Positions 35,524 to 45,935 of a DNA stretch of 64,000 nt are shown piece after piece. The notes beneath the pieces were generated by a model, which saw only the letters and a program-made list of their open reading frames with translations, was not told where the DNA came from and did no database searches. The translations under genes and the position numbers were made by a program. Where the stretch lies: contig JAGTPG010000001.1 in NCBI GenBank assembly GCA_018195615.1, positions 2,294,501 through 2,358,500 of the forward strand. Reading direction: 5' to 3'. The number at the start of each line of letters is the position of its first letter. Position 1 is the first letter of the stretch. This DNA comes from Streptomyces tuirus (lineage in GTDB: Bacteria > Actinomycetota > Actinomycetes > Streptomycetales > Streptomycetaceae).

Positions 35524-36918
35524 TCAGGCCTTCGCCAGCTCCTTCTCGCCGCCCTGCTCGGGCACCTCGACGTGCTCGTCGGCCGGGGCGCCGCCGTGGC
35601 CGTCGTCCAGCAGCGTCTTCTCGTCGAAGGGCAGCTGACCGGAGAGGACCTCGTTGACGCGCTCCTTGTCGATCTCCTTCGTCCAGGTGCCGATCAGCAC
35701 GGTGGCCACGGCGTTGCCGGCGAAGTTCGTCAGGGCGCGGGCCTCGCTCATGAAGCGGTCGATACCGACGATGAGGCCGATGCCGTCCACCAGGGCCGGC
35801 TTGTGCGACTGCAGACCACCGGCGAGGGTCGCGAGGCCGGCGCCGGTGACACCGGCGGCGCCCTTGGAGGCGACCAGCAGGAAGAGCAGCAGCGGGATCT
35901 GCTCACCGATCGACATCGGCGTGCCCAGTGCGTCGGCGATGAACAGCGAGGCCATGGTCATGTAGATCATGGTGCCGTCGAGGTTGAAGGAGTAGCCGGT
36001 CGGGACGGTGATGCCGACCACCGGCTTGCTGACGCCCAGGTGCTCCATCTTCGCGATGAGCCGCGGCAGCGCGGACTCGGAGGAGGAGGTGGACAGGATC
36101 AGCAGGAACTCACGGCCGAGGTACTTGAACAGCGTGAAGATGTTCAGGCCGGAGATGATCCGCAGCAGGGCACCGAGCACGATGAAGACGAAGAGGAAGC
36201 AGGTCAGGTAGAAACCGAGCATCAGCACGGCGAGGCTCTTGAGCGCGTCCAGGCCCGCGGAGCCGGTGACGGCGGCGATCGCGCCGAAGGCACCGATCGG
36301 GGCGGCCCACATCACCATGGCGAGGATGCGGAAGACGAGCCGCTGGATGTGCTCGATACCGCGCAGGATCGGCTGGCCGGCCGAGCCCATGCCCTGCAGC
36401 GCGAAGCCGGCGAGCAGGGCGATCAGCAGGGTCTGCAGGACCGACTCGTTGGTGAAGGCGGACACGATCGTCGTCGGGATGATCCCGAGCAGGAACTCCG
36501 TGGTGTCCTTGGCCTCGGAGTCGATCTGCGCGTGACCGGCGTCCTTGACCGCGTCGGTCACCGCGAGGCCGGTGCCCGGCTCCAGGATGTTGCCGACGAC
36601 CAGGCCGATGCCCAGCGCCACCACCGACATCACCATGAAGTAGCTCAGGGCGATACCGCCGACGGCACCGACCTTGGCGGCCTTCCGCACCGAGCCGATG
36701 CCCAGCACGATCGTGCAGAAGATGATCGGCGAGATCATCATCTTGATCAGGTTCACGAACCCGGTGCCGATCGGCTTCAGCCCGACAGCGAAGTCCGGTG
36801 CGGCCAGACCCACCGCGATACCGGCGGCGACCGCGATGATCACCGCGATGTAGAGATAGTGCGTGCGGTCCCGCTTGGGTTTGCGTGCGGCAGGTGCCGT
36901 ATCGGCTGCGCTGGTCAC
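35524..36918 (-). CDS. dctA: C4-dicarboxylate:cation symporter DctA (DAACS family)
   Basis: 464-residue secondary transporter, eight helices plus re-entrant loops. The serine-rich hairpin STSSSESALPRL and the substrate/cation site NLDGTMIYMTMASLF identify the glutamate/C4-dicarboxylate family. GTG 36918 is selected because AAGGAGGG lies 5 bp upstream; an upstream ATG is possible. The C-terminus is long, acidic and hydrophilic. Divergent from a DcuS/CitA-like sensor kinase and its regulator, which suggests induction by external dicarboxylates. Confidence 0.9.
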   Translation of the reverse strand: MTSAADTAPAARKPKRDRTHYLYIAVIIAVAAGIAVGLAAPDFAVGLKPIGTGFVNLIKMMISPIIFCTIVLGIGSVRKAAKVGAVGGIALSYFMVMSVVALGIGLVVGNILEPGTGLAVTDAVKDAGHAQIDSEAKDTTEFLLGIIPTTIVSAFTNESVLQTLLIALLAGFALQGMGSAGQPILRGIEHIQRLVFRILAMVMWAAPIGAFGAIAAVTGSAGLDALKSLAVLMLGFYLTCFLFVFIVLGALLRIISGLNIFTLFKYLGREFLLILSTSSSESALPRLIAKMEHLGVSKPVVGITVPTGYSFNLDGTMIYMTMASLFIADALGTPMSIGEQIPLLLFLLVASKGAAGVTGAGLATLAGGLQSHKPALVDGIGLIVGIDRFMSEARALTNFAGNAVATVLIGTWTKEIDKERVNEVLSGQLPFDEKTLLDDGHGGAPADEHVEVPEQGGEKELAKA

Positions 36919-37095
36919 GGCGGCCCTCCTTGACGACGTCGTCGGCATCACCGGCGTGCGGCTCACGTCCGGGAAGAGGGAGCGGGGGCTCCCGGAGATG
37001 CGTATTGGGGAATGCCGTGACTATGTCCTGCTCTGTGAGCGCGGTCACCCTTCCGTTCATTTAGTTCACAATCAGCCACGAGGCAGACTGACGTC

Positions 37096-38766
37096 ATGCG
37101 CTTCTCCGTCCCCGGTCCCCGCAGCCTGGCGGGCCAGCTCTTCGCCATGCAGGCCGTACTGATAGCGGTCGTCGTGGCCGGATACGCGCTGTTCACTTAT
37201 GTCAGCGACCGCAGCCAGGCCAAGGAGGCCGCGACGCGCCAGGCCCGGGCGGTGGCCCGGTCCGTCGCCGACTCCCCGTCCGTGCTGGCGGCGACCCGCT
37301 CCCCCGACCCGACCGCCGAGCTCCAGCCGTACGCGCTGAAGGTGATGCGGGACACCGAGGTCGACTTCATCACGATCATGGACCCGCGGGGCATCCGCTG
37401 GACGCATCCCGACCCGGACCAGATCGGCCAGAAGTTCCAGGGCCACACGGCGAAGGCCCTGAAGGGCGGGACCTTCACCGAGACCTACACCGGCACGCTC
37501 GGCCCGTCGGTCCGCGCGGTCACCCCGATCCAGGACGGCCGGAAGGTGGTCGGCCTGGTCAGCGCGGGGATACGGGTCGAGGAGATCACCCAGCGCGTCC
37601 AGGACCAGCTCACGGCCCTGCTCGGCGTCGCCGCCGGCGCGCTCGCTCTGGGCGCGGTCGGCACCTACGTCATCAACGCCCGGCTGCGCCGCCACACCCA
37701 CGGCATGAACGCGTCCGAGCTCAGCCGGATGCACGACTACCACCAGGCCGCCCTGCACGCCGTGCGGGAGGGGCTGCTGATGCTGGACGGGCAGTACCGT
37801 GTGGCGTTGATCAACGACGGAGGGCGGGAGTTGCTCGGCGTGGCCGGGGACGTGGTGGGCAGGTCGGTCGCGGATCTGGGGCTCCCGGCTCCGCTGACGG
37901 GTGCGCTGCTGGCGTCGGAGCCACGGGTGGACGAGGTGCATCTGACGGCGTCCCGGGTGCTGGTGATCAACACCTCGCCGGTGTCGGGCGGCGAGCGACG
38001 CGGTACCGTCGTCACCCTGCGCGATGTCACCGAACTCCAATCGCTGATGGGTGAGTTGGATTCCGAGCGGGGCTTCACGCAGGCACTGCGCTCGCAGGCG
38101 CACGAGGCGGCGAACCGGCTGCACACGGTCGTCTCGCTGATCGAGCTGGGCCGGGCGGAGGAGGCGGTGGAGTTCGCGACGGCCGAGCTGGAGCTGGCGC
38201 AGGCACTCACCGACCAGGTCGTGGCGGCGGTGAGCGAGCCGGTGCTGGCGGCGCTGCTGCTGGGCAAGACGGCCCAGGCGAACGAGCGGGGCGTGGAGCT
38301 GATGGTGTCCGAGGACAGCAGCCTGGACGACGGACTGCTGCCCGACACCCTGCCGGCGCGGGACCTGGTGACCATCCTCGGCAACCTGATCGACAACGCC
38401 GTGGACGCGGCGCAGGGCAGTGACCGGGCGAGGGTGACGGTCGCCGCCTACACCGCGCGCCGGGAGGGCGCCCCGGAGCTGGTGCTGCGGGTCTCGGACA
38501 CGGGCCCGGGCGTCGACCCGGAGCACGCCGAGGCGGTCTTCCAGCGGGGCTTCTCGACGAAGCCGGCGGGCGAGGGAGGCCGGGGGCTGGGCCTGGCCCT
38601 GGTACGGCAGGCCGCCCAGCGGCACGAGGGGACGCTGTCGGTGACGGGGGCCGACGGGGGCGGGGCGGAGTTCGAGGTACGACTGCCGCTGCGGGAGTCG
38701 GGGGCGATGGCCGAGGGTCCGGCATCCAGGACCTCGGTGTCCACGGGCTCTGGAGGCGACGCATGA
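37096..38766 (+). CDS. DcuS/CitA-like sensor histidine kinase
   Basis: 556 residues. Helix 1 (LFAMQAVLIAVVVAGYALFTYV), a periplasmic single-Cache domain of ~130 residues (including DFITIMDPRGIRWTHPDPDQIG), helix 2 (LLGVAAGALALGAVGTYV), a PAS domain, a DcuS-type phosphoacceptor region QAHEAANRLHTVVSLIELG, and an ATPase domain with ILGNLIDNAVDAA (N-box) and GRGLGLALVRQAA (G-box). Senses citrate or C4-dicarboxylates in this family. Overlaps the response regulator by ATGA; divergent from dctA, its likely target. Confidence 0.92.
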   Translation: MRFSVPGPRSLAGQLFAMQAVLIAVVVAGYALFTYVSDRSQAKEAATRQARAVARSVADSPSVLAATRSPDPTAELQPYALKVMRDTEVDFITIMDPRGIRWTHPDPDQIGQKFQGHTAKALKGGTFTETYTGTLGPSVRAVTPIQDGRKVVGLVSAGIRVEEITQRVQDQLTALLGVAAGALALGAVGTYVINARLRRHTHGMNASELSRMHDYHQAALHAVREGLLMLDGQYRVALINDGGRELLGVAGDVVGRSVADLGLPAPLTGALLASEPRVDEVHLTASRVLVINTSPVSGGERRGTVVTLRDVTELQSLMGELDSERGFTQALRSQAHEAANRLHTVVSLIELGRAEEAVEFATAELELAQALTDQVVAAVSEPVLAALLLGKTAQANERGVELMVSEDSSLDDGLLPDTLPARDLVTILGNLIDNAVDAAQGSDRARVTVAAYTARREGAPELVLRVSDTGPGVDPEHAEAVFQRGFSTKPAGEGGRGLGLALVRQAAQRHEGTLSVTGADGGGAEFEVRLPLRESGAMAEGPASRTSVSTGSGGDA

Positions 38767-39461
38767 CGGGCGACACGACGAGAGAGAAGGCCATCCGGGT
38801 CCTGGTCGTGGAGGACGACCCGGTCGCCGCCGACGCCCACGTCCTGTACGTCGGCCGGGTCCCGGGTTTCGTCGCCGTGGGCAAGGCGCACACCGGCGCG
38901 GAGGCCCGCCGGGCCCTGGACCGCACGCCGGTGGATCTGCTCCTGCTGGACCTGCACCTGCCGGACGTGCACGGACTGCAGCTGGCGCGCTCGCTGCGGG
39001 CGGCCGGTCATCACGCCGACGTGATAGCGGTGACGTCGGCACGTGACCTGGCCGTCGTCCGCGAAGGCGTCTCCCTCGGGGTCGTGCAGTACGTCCTGAA
39101 GCCGTTCACCTTCGCGACCCTGCGCGACCGCCTCGTGCGGTACGCCGAGTTCCACGCGGCGGTCGGCGAGGCGAGCGGCCAGGACGAGGTCGACCGGGCG
39201 CTGGCCGCTCTGCGGGCACCGGGCCCGGCCGCCCTCCCCAAGGGCCTGAGCGCACCGACGCTGGAGCGGGTGACGGTGGCCCTGCGCGACAGCGCGGAGG
39301 GCCTCACGGCCACGGGCGTGGCGGAATCGGTGGGTATCTCCCGCATCACGGCCCGCCGTTACCTGGAGCACCTGGTGGACGCGGGCCGCGCGGCCCGCCG
39401 CCCGCAGTACGGCACGGTGGGGCGGCCGGAGTTGCAGTACCGCTGGGTCACAGGTCAGTGA
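38763..39461 (+). CDS. DcuR/CitB-like response regulator
   Basis: 232 residues. Receiver domain with acidic pair VVEDD, phospho-Asp in LLLLDLHLPDVHG, conserved Thr/Ser in AVTSARD and Lys in VLKPFTF. The C-terminal part has the helix-turn-helix of the CitB family (TATGVAESVGISRITARRYLEHLVDAG). Coupled to the sensor kinase; expected to activate dctA. Confidence 0.93.
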   Translation: MTGDTTREKAIRVLVVEDDPVAADAHVLYVGRVPGFVAVGKAHTGAEARRALDRTPVDLLLLDLHLPDVHGLQLARSLRAAGHHADVIAVTSARDLAVVREGVSLGVVQYVLKPFTFATLRDRLVRYAEFHAAVGEASGQDEVDRALAALRAPGPAALPKGLSAPTLERVTVALRDSAEGLTATGVAESVGISRITARRYLEHLVDAGRAARRPQYGTVGRPELQYRWVTGQ

Positions 39462-39498
39462 CGCGCCATCAGTTGCCGATCGAACCACCGCACACTCA

Positions 39499-39527
39499 TT
39501 GACCTGACTAGACCATTCAACTTAGGT
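39499..39527 (+). promoter_or_regulatory. Probable promoter of the sugar ABC importer with a dre-like site
   Basis: TTGACC (39499-39504), 17-bp spacer, TTAGGT (39522-39527). The spacer contains CTGACTAGACCATT, which matches about 12 of 16 positions of the GntR/DasR operator consensus as I remember it. Control by a GntR-type repressor is a guess. Confidence 0.4.
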
Positions 39528-39581
39528 TCACGACGCAGCCGTCCCGGCCACAACGAAGTGCGCCCGTAGGAGGTCGTGCCC

Positions 39582-40948
39582 GTGCGCCCCACCGCCGCCC
39601 TCACACCCTTCCTCGCCCTGGCCCTCGCCGCGACCACCCTCACCGCCTGCGGCGGGGGCAGCGGCAGCGACCCGGACACCGTCAAGGTCTCCTTCAAACA
39701 GTCCACGGACAACTCCATCAAGGTGATGGACACCTATCTCGCGGACATCAAGAAGCAGTTCGAGAAGGCCAACCCCGGCAAGAAGGTCGAGCTCGTCCCG
39801 ATCAAGGCCCCGGACTCGGAGTACTACACCAAGCTCCAGCAGATGCTCCGCTCCCCAAGACCGCCCCCGACCTGGTCTACGAGGACACGTTCCTCATCAA
39901 CTCGGACATCACCAGCGGCTATCTCAAACCTCTCGACCCCTACCTCGCCAAGTGGCCGGACTGGAACAAGTTCATCGACACCGCGAAGGCGGCGGCCAAG
40001 GGCGAGGACGGCAAGACGTACGGCGTCCCCGACGGTACCGACACCCGCGGACTCTGGTTCGACAAGGGCATCTTCGCCAAGGCCGGCCTCCCCGCCGACT
40101 GGCAGCCGAAGACCTGGAACGACATCCTCACGGCGGCCCGCACCATCAAGCGGAAGGTCCCCGACGTCATCCCGCTCAACGTCTACACCGGCAAACCGGT
40201 CGGCGAGGCGGCCACCATGCAGACCTTCGAGATGCTGCTCTACGGCACGAACGACGGCCGCACGGACCCCCTCTACGACGAGAACTCGAAGAAGTGGATC
40301 GCCGGCGGTCAGGGCTTCAAGGACGCCCTGTCCTTCGTCGAGACGGTCTACAAGGAGAAACTCGGCCCGGACGTCTCCGACGCCCTCGACCCGAACGTGA
40401 TGACCCGGGTCCGCGGCGAGTGGCTCCCGCAGGGCAAGCTCGGCATCGCCCTCGACGGCTCCTGGCTCCCGCAGGACTGGCTGCCCGGCAGCGGCCACGA
40501 GTGGCCCGAGTGGTCGAAGAAGCTCGGCCTCGCCGCCATGCCCACGCAGAACGGCCAGGCGCCGGGCAAGGTGAGCATGTCCGGCGGCTGGACCTGGTCG
40601 ATCCCGGCCAAGGCGGGCAACCCGGACCTGGCGTTCGAGTTCATCAAGACCATGCAGACCAAGGCCAACGCGCAGAAGTGGTACGTCGCCAACTCGGGTA
40701 TCGCCGTCCGCGAGGACGTCGCCGAGGACCCCGCGTACGTCGATGCCCAGCCCGGCATCAAGTTCTTCACGGACCTGGTGGCGACCACGCACTACCGGCC
40801 CGCCTACCCGGCCTACCCCAAGGTCTCCACGGCCATCCAGGAGGCGATGGAGGGTGTGACGACGGGCGACACATCGGTGGACGAGGCGGCGAGCAACTAC
40901 GCGGACGCGCTGAAGGACGCGACGGACAACCAGGTCGTCGAGCGGTGA
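39582..40948 (+). CDS. Sugar ABC transporter substrate-binding lipoprotein; one frameshift
   Basis: About 455-residue extracytoplasmic solute-binding protein (family 1). Lipoprotein signal VRPTAALTPFLALALAATTL with lipobox LTAC, then a two-lobed binding fold; GTDTRGLWFDKGIFAKAGLP and SGGWTWSIPAKAGNPDLAF are typical. GTG 39582 gives an 8-bp gap from AGGAGG; GTG 39576 is too close. One base is missing at the C-run 39853-39856, after which the protein continues in another frame (ending NYADALKDATDNQVVER). First gene of a three-gene importer operon. Substrate likely an oligosaccharide. Confidence 0.9.
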
Positions 40949-40964
40949 GCGGCGGTACGCACCG

Positions 40965-41893
40965 ATGACCGCCACGGCACCCCACCCCGACCTCGGAAAG
41001 GCGCCCGGGCCTCCTGCTCCTCTCCGCCCCCGGCGAGGCCCGGGCGCGCTGGTCCGCACCCTCCCCTGGCCCCCTCCGTCGTCCTCCTGCTCCTCTTCCT
41101 CGCCGGCCCGATCGCCTACTGCGTGTACATCGCCTTCACCGACCTCCAGCTCACCGGCCAGGCCCAGGAGTCGTTCGTCGGTTTCGACAACTTCACCCGG
41201 GCCTTCCGGGACGAGGCGTTCCTGAACGCCGTATGGCTGACGCTGGTGTTCACGGTCCTGTCGTCACTGATCGGCCAGAACACGCTCGGCCTCGCCCTGG
41301 CGGCCCTGATGCAGCGCGCGTCGAAACCGGTCCGCACCCTCACCGGCGGCATCGTCGTCACGGCGTGGGTGCTGCCGGAGGTCGTGGCGGGCTTCCTCCT
41401 CTACGCCTTCTTCCGCCGCGAGGGAACGCTGAACGCCATCCTGGACTGGCTGCACCTCCCGTCCCAGAACTGGCTGTTCACCCTCCCCATCCTGGCGGTG
41501 TCCTTCGCGAACGTCTGGCGCGGCACGGCCTTCTCGATGCTGGTCTACTCGGCCGCGCTGAACGAGATCCCCAAGGAGATCACCGAGGCGGCGGAGGTCG
41601 ACGGGGCCGGCGGCCGGCGCCGCATGTGGCACATCACCCTCCCGATGATCCGCCGCTCCATCGGCACGAACCTGATGCTGAACACACTCCAGACCCTGTC
41701 GGTCTTCGGCCTGATCTGGGTGATGACGAGAGGCGGCCCGGGCGGCAAGAGCCAGACGCTCCCGCTCTTCATGTACGAACAGGCGTTCCAGAACAGCCTC
41801 ATCGGCTACGGCACGGCGGTGGCCCTGCTGCTCCTCCTGGTCGGCTCGCTGTTCTCCCTGGTCTACCTGCGCCTGCTGCGGACGGAGGTCTGA
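40965..41893 (+). CDS. Sugar ABC transporter permease (MalF-type); one frameshift
   Basis: About 309 residues and six helices after repair; the EAA loop reads EITEAAEVDGAGGRRRMWHITLPMI. The first helix is broken by a missing base in the C-run 41070-41074 (restored WPPSVVLLLLFLAGPIAYCVY). It begins 16 bp after the binding protein. Forms the channel with the next permease; no ATPase gene is present in the operon. Confidence 0.9.
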
Positions 41894-41897
41894 CCGC

Positions 41898-42736
41898 ATG
41901 GCCCTCACCTTCTCCTCCCGCCGCACGACCCGCCGCCTCGCGGCGGACGCGGGGCTCCTGGTGGTCGCCGCCGCGTTCGTCCTCCCCTGGCCTGGGTGGT
42001 CCTGTCCTCCCTGGACCCCCGTGCCGACCTCCGGGTCAAGGCCCCCGACGGCCTCACCCTGGACAACTTCGACGCGATCCTGACCTCGGACATCACCTTC
42101 ACGCCGCTGCTGAACAGCCTGATCCTGTGCGGGAGCGCGACGCTGCTGACGGTGGTCTGCGCGGCCCTGGCGGCCTATCCGCTCTCCCGCTTCCGCTCCC
42201 GTTTCAACCGGCCGTTCCTGCTGACGATCCTCTTCGCGACGAGTCTGCCCATCACCGCGATCATGGTTCCGGTCTACGCGCTGTTCGTCCAGGTGGACCT
42301 GATCGACACCATGCAGGGCACGATCTTCTTCTTCGCCGCGTCCCAACTGCCGTTCGCGATCTGGCTGATGAAGAACTTCATGGACGGCGTACCGAAGGAA
42401 CTGGAGGAGGCGGCGTGGACCGACGGGGCGAGCTCCCTCCAGTCCCTGGCCCGTATCGTCCTGCCCCTGATGGGCCCGGGCGTTGCCGTCGTGACGGTCT
42501 TCTCCTTCGTCATGATGTGGGGCAACTTCTTCGTCCCCTTCATGCTCCTGCTCACGCCCGACCAGATGCCGGCGTCCGTCAGCATCAACGACTTCTTCGG
42601 TAACCGGGGGATGGTGGCGTACGGGCAGTTGGCGGCGTTCTCCATCGTGTACTCGACGCCGGTGATCCTGCTGTATGTGTTGATCGCCCGGCGATTGGGC
42701 GGGGGGTTCGCACTGGGTGGGGCGGTGAAGGGCTGA
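41898..42736 (+). CDS. Sugar ABC transporter permease (MalG-type); one frameshift
   Basis: About 279 residues, six helices; EAA loop ELEEAAWTDGASSLQSLARIVLP. A missing C at 41984-41987 breaks helix 1 (restored PLAWVVLSSLDP). Starts 4 bp after the previous stop. With no ATPase encoded nearby, the importer probably relies on a shared ATPase such as MsiK, as most Streptomyces carbohydrate importers do. Confidence 0.9.
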
Positions 42737-42866
42737 CCGCGTTGGTGCCGGGGCCGGGTGGGTCCGCAACCCGGCGGAACGGGGTGCCGCTGCGCCCACC
42801 CGTGCCGCCCCAGCGGCACGACTGCCCGCAGCTGAGTGCGTCCCGCACCCGCCGACGCACGGAAGG

Positions 42867-42974
42867 GGCCGTGTCGGGGGGTGTCCGCCCGCAGCGGTTG
42901 GCGCGTCAACGGACAGTCAGTCGGCGTCCGACCCCATCGCGCCGTTCCGAGGACGGACACCCCCCGGCGCGGCC
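42867..42974. mobile_element. MITE-like element with 21-bp terminal inverted repeats
   Basis: The left end 42867-42887 (GGCCGTGTCGGGGGGTGTCC then G) and right end 42954-42974 are inverted copies with 19 of 21 matches, both differences transitions. The 66-bp interior has no ORF. It lies in the 320-bp gap between the permease gene and the convergent glucarate dehydratase gene; nothing else is seen in that gap. Non-autonomous mobile origin is an inference. Confidence 0.5.
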
Positions 42975-43056
42975 CCGACCCACCACCCGGCGTCACGCGC
43001 TACGCGCACCCCACCACACCCGCACAGGCCGCCGCAGGCATCGCCGCACCCGGCGA

Positions 43057-44393
43057 TCACCGCACCAAGCACGGCCGCTTCCCATCGAACTCCCAGCCCG
43101 GAACCAGGTACCGCATCCCCACCGCATCGTCCCGCGCCCCCAACGCCTTCTCCCGGTACAGCTCATGCGCCGCGAGCAACCGGTCCATGTCCACCCGCAC
43201 TCCCAGCCCCGGCGCGTCCGGAACCGCGACCTCGCCACCCACGATGCGCGGCGGGTCCACGGTCAGCCGTTCCAGCCCCTCCTGCCAGATCCAGTGCGTG
43301 TCCAGCGCGTTGTACTCCCCCGGCGCCGCCGCCCCGCAGTGGGTGACCATCGCCAGCGAGACGTCGAAGTGGTTGTTGGAGTGGCAACCCCAGGTCAGCC
43401 CCATCGCGTTGCACAACTGCGCCACCCGCACCGACCCCTGCATGGTCCAGAAGTGCGGATCGGCCAGCGGAATCGACACCGACTGCAGAGCCAGGGCATG
43501 CGCCATCTGCCGCCAGTCCGTCGCGATCATGTTCGTCGCCGTCGGCAACCCGGTCGCACGGCGGAACTCCGCGAGGATCTCCCGCCCGGAGTAGCCGCCC
43601 TCCGCCCCACAGGGATCCTCCGCGTACGCCAGCGTCCCGACGAGCGGCCGGCACAGCTCGACCGCCTCCCGCAACGACCACGCCCCGTTCGGGTCGAGGG
43701 TGATCCGGGCCTGAGGAAACCGCTCCTTCAGCGCCCGCACGGCCCGCACCTCCTCCGCCCCCTCCAGCACACCGCCCTTCAGCTTGAAGTCCCGGAACCC
43801 GTACAGCTCGTACGCCGCCTCCGCCTGCCGGACGATCGCCTCCGGCGACAGCGCCTCCTCGTGCCGCACCCGGTACCACTCCACCGGGGAGCCGGGCTCC
43901 CGGACGTACTCAAGGTCGGTCCGGTCCGGGTCGCCGACGTAGAACAGGTACCCGAGCACCCGGACGGAGTCCCGCTGCTGCCCGTCACCCAGTAGCGCCG
44001 CCACCGGCACGTCGAGATGCTGCCCGAGAAGATCCAGCAGCGCCGACTCGACCGCCGTGACCGTATGGACGGTGGTCCGCAGGTCGAAGGTCTGCGCGCC
44101 CCGCCCACCGGCGTCCCGGTCGGCGAACCGGTCGCCGATCTCCCGCAGCACCCGCTTGTAGTCGCCCACCTTCGCCCCGACCACCAACGCCTCGGCCTCC
44201 CGCAGCGTCCGCGTGATCTTCTCCCCGCCGGGCACCTCCCCAGCCCGGTACGCCCCTCGGAGTCCGTGAGGACGACGATGTTGCGGGTGAAGTAGGGCCC
44301 GTGCGCGCCGGAGAGGTTCAGCTCCATGCTGTCGCGGCCGGCGACGGGGTAGACGGCGAACGCCGTGACGGTCGGCTGCTGTCCGATGCTCAT
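43057..44393 (-). CDS. gudD: Glucarate dehydratase (enolase superfamily); one frameshift
   Basis: Converts D-glucarate (or L-idarate) to 5-keto-4-deoxyglucarate. Restored length about 445 residues. Family features: [19 protein letters not shown] at the N-terminal capping domain, the base motif FKLKGG (KxK), metal ligand region [26 protein letters not shown], and the catalytic His stretch [18 protein letters not shown] 44393 follows GAGAAGGGA. The N-terminal ~50 residues are in a different frame; a base added at the C-run 44238-44241 joins [10 protein letters not shown]. Upstream gene is a GntP-type permease in the same direction. Confidence 0.88.
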
Positions 44394-44420
44394 CGGATGT
44401 CCCTTCTCAGACAGATGATT

Positions 44421-44482
44421 CACAGACCAAGGACGTCTGATTGACAGACCAGGCACGTCTGATCACAGACCAAGGACGTCGA
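44421..44482. repeat. Three tandem ~21-bp repeats at the end of the gntP gene
   Basis: ACAGACCAAGGACGTCTGAT, ACAGACCAGGCACGTCTGAT and ACAGACCAAGGACGTC stand head to tail. The third copy is the last codons and stop of gntP, so the coding 3' end appears duplicated twice into the gap before gudD. Confidence 0.65.
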
Positions 44483-45798
44483 GTACCGACTCGACCACCA
44501 GCACCCCGCCCAGACCGAGCACGGCCAGCACGGTCGTGTAGGACGTACGGACCTTGATCGCCTCGATGACGGAGAGGTTGAAGTACTCCTTGAAGAGCCA
44601 GAACCCGGGGTCGTTCACATGGGAGAACGCGATGGAGCCGCAGGCGACGGCCAGCACCATCACCTCCGGATGGACCCCGCTGCCCGCCAGCAGCGGCAGC
44701 GCCACCCCCGAGGCCGTGACGACGGCGACCGTGGCCGAGCCGAGCGCGATGCGCAGGATGACGGCGACGAGCCAGGCGAGGACGATCGGCGAGATGGACC
44801 AGCCGTCCGTGACGTCCTTGATGTAGTCGGAGATCCCGCCTTCGACGAGGACGTTCTTGAAGGCCCCGCCCGCGCCGATCACCAGCAGGATCATCGCCAT
44901 GGCCTGGGCCGCCGACGTACAGGACGCCCCGACGTCGCTCAGGCTCCGCCCGATCCGCGGCCCGAACGCCCACACGGCCAGGCACAGCGTCAGCAGCAGC
45001 GCGATGGGTGCCGACCCGGCGAACGCGACGACGTGCAGCAGCGGGCTCTCACCCGAGGTGGCCATGTCGGTCAAGGCGGCGGCCACGATCAGCACCACGG
45101 GGAACAGCGCCACGAACAGCGACCACCCCAGCCCCGGCATCTCCTCCTCCGTGAACTCCCGCTCACTGACCAGCCCCTTGGGAATGGACGGCGTCAGCCG
45201 CGCGACGAACGGCAGCCGGGGCCAGGTCAGCGCGATCAGCGCCCCGGCGGGTACGGCGATGAACAGACCGTAGAACAGGGTCAGACCGACGGAGGCGTGG
45301 AAGGTCGCGGCGACGGCGGTGGGCCCGGGGTGCGGGGAAGGAAGCTGTGCATGGTGGACAGGGCGATGGACATCGGCAGCCCGACCCACAGCAGCTTCGC
45401 CCCGGTGACCCTGACCAGGGTGAACGCGATGGGCACAATGATGATGAACGCGACCTCGTAGAACATGGTCACGCCGATCAGCATGGACGTGACCACCATG
45501 GCGACCTGGACCCAGCGCGGCCCGAAGGCGTCGAGGAGCTTGCCCGCTATCCGCTGTGCGGCGCCCGAGTCGCCCATCACGCGCCCGACCATGGCGCCGA
45601 GCCCGATGGTCAGCATGGTGTCGCCGATCTGGTCCCGATGCCTTCGGAGAGGACATCCGGGATGGTCGCCACCGGGATGCCGCGGACCAGGGCGACACCG
45701 ACCGCCACCAGCAGAAGGGCCGCGAAGCCGTTCAGTCTCAGCCTGGTCATGAGGAGCAGCAGGATCAGAACGCTGATCCCGACGACGAGCAGAGGCAA
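44463..45798 (-). CDS. Gluconate/sugar-acid permease, GntP family; two frameshifts
   Basis: About 445 residues with 12-14 helices after repair, the normal family size. Landmarks: IGDTMLTIGLGAMVGRVMGDSG, ALSTMHSFLPPHPGP, GSATVAVVTASGVALPLL and FSHVNDPGFWLFKEYFNLS. Breaks are at C-run 45633-45635 and G-run 45334-45337, one missing base each. TTG 45798 has AAGGGG upstream. Next to gudD it most likely imports D-glucarate or a related sugar acid. Divergent from an IclR regulator. Confidence 0.88.
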
Positions 45799-45834
45799 GG
45801 CAGTTCCCCTTTGAACCGATGAGCTCGCATCCCT

Positions 45835-45864
45835 GTATGCAGATGCCGTCCACGTATGCAGATG
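45835..45864. promoter_or_regulatory. Paired 11-bp direct repeats in gntP-iclR gap
   Basis: GTATGCAGATG occurs exactly at 45835-45845 and 45854-45864, 19 bp apart (about two helical turns) in the divergent gap. A plausible IclR binding pair controlling the permease-dehydratase genes. Confidence 0.5.
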
Positions 45865-45935
45865 GAGGCTAAGTGGGTGAACGGAGAGGGTCAATGCCCC
45901 GCGGCCACGAATTGCGGCGGACCTACGATGAGCCC

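Noticed and set aside
44421..44482. CRISPR or integron repeats
   Set aside because: Only three abutting 21-bp copies without spacers; they duplicate the gntP 3' end.
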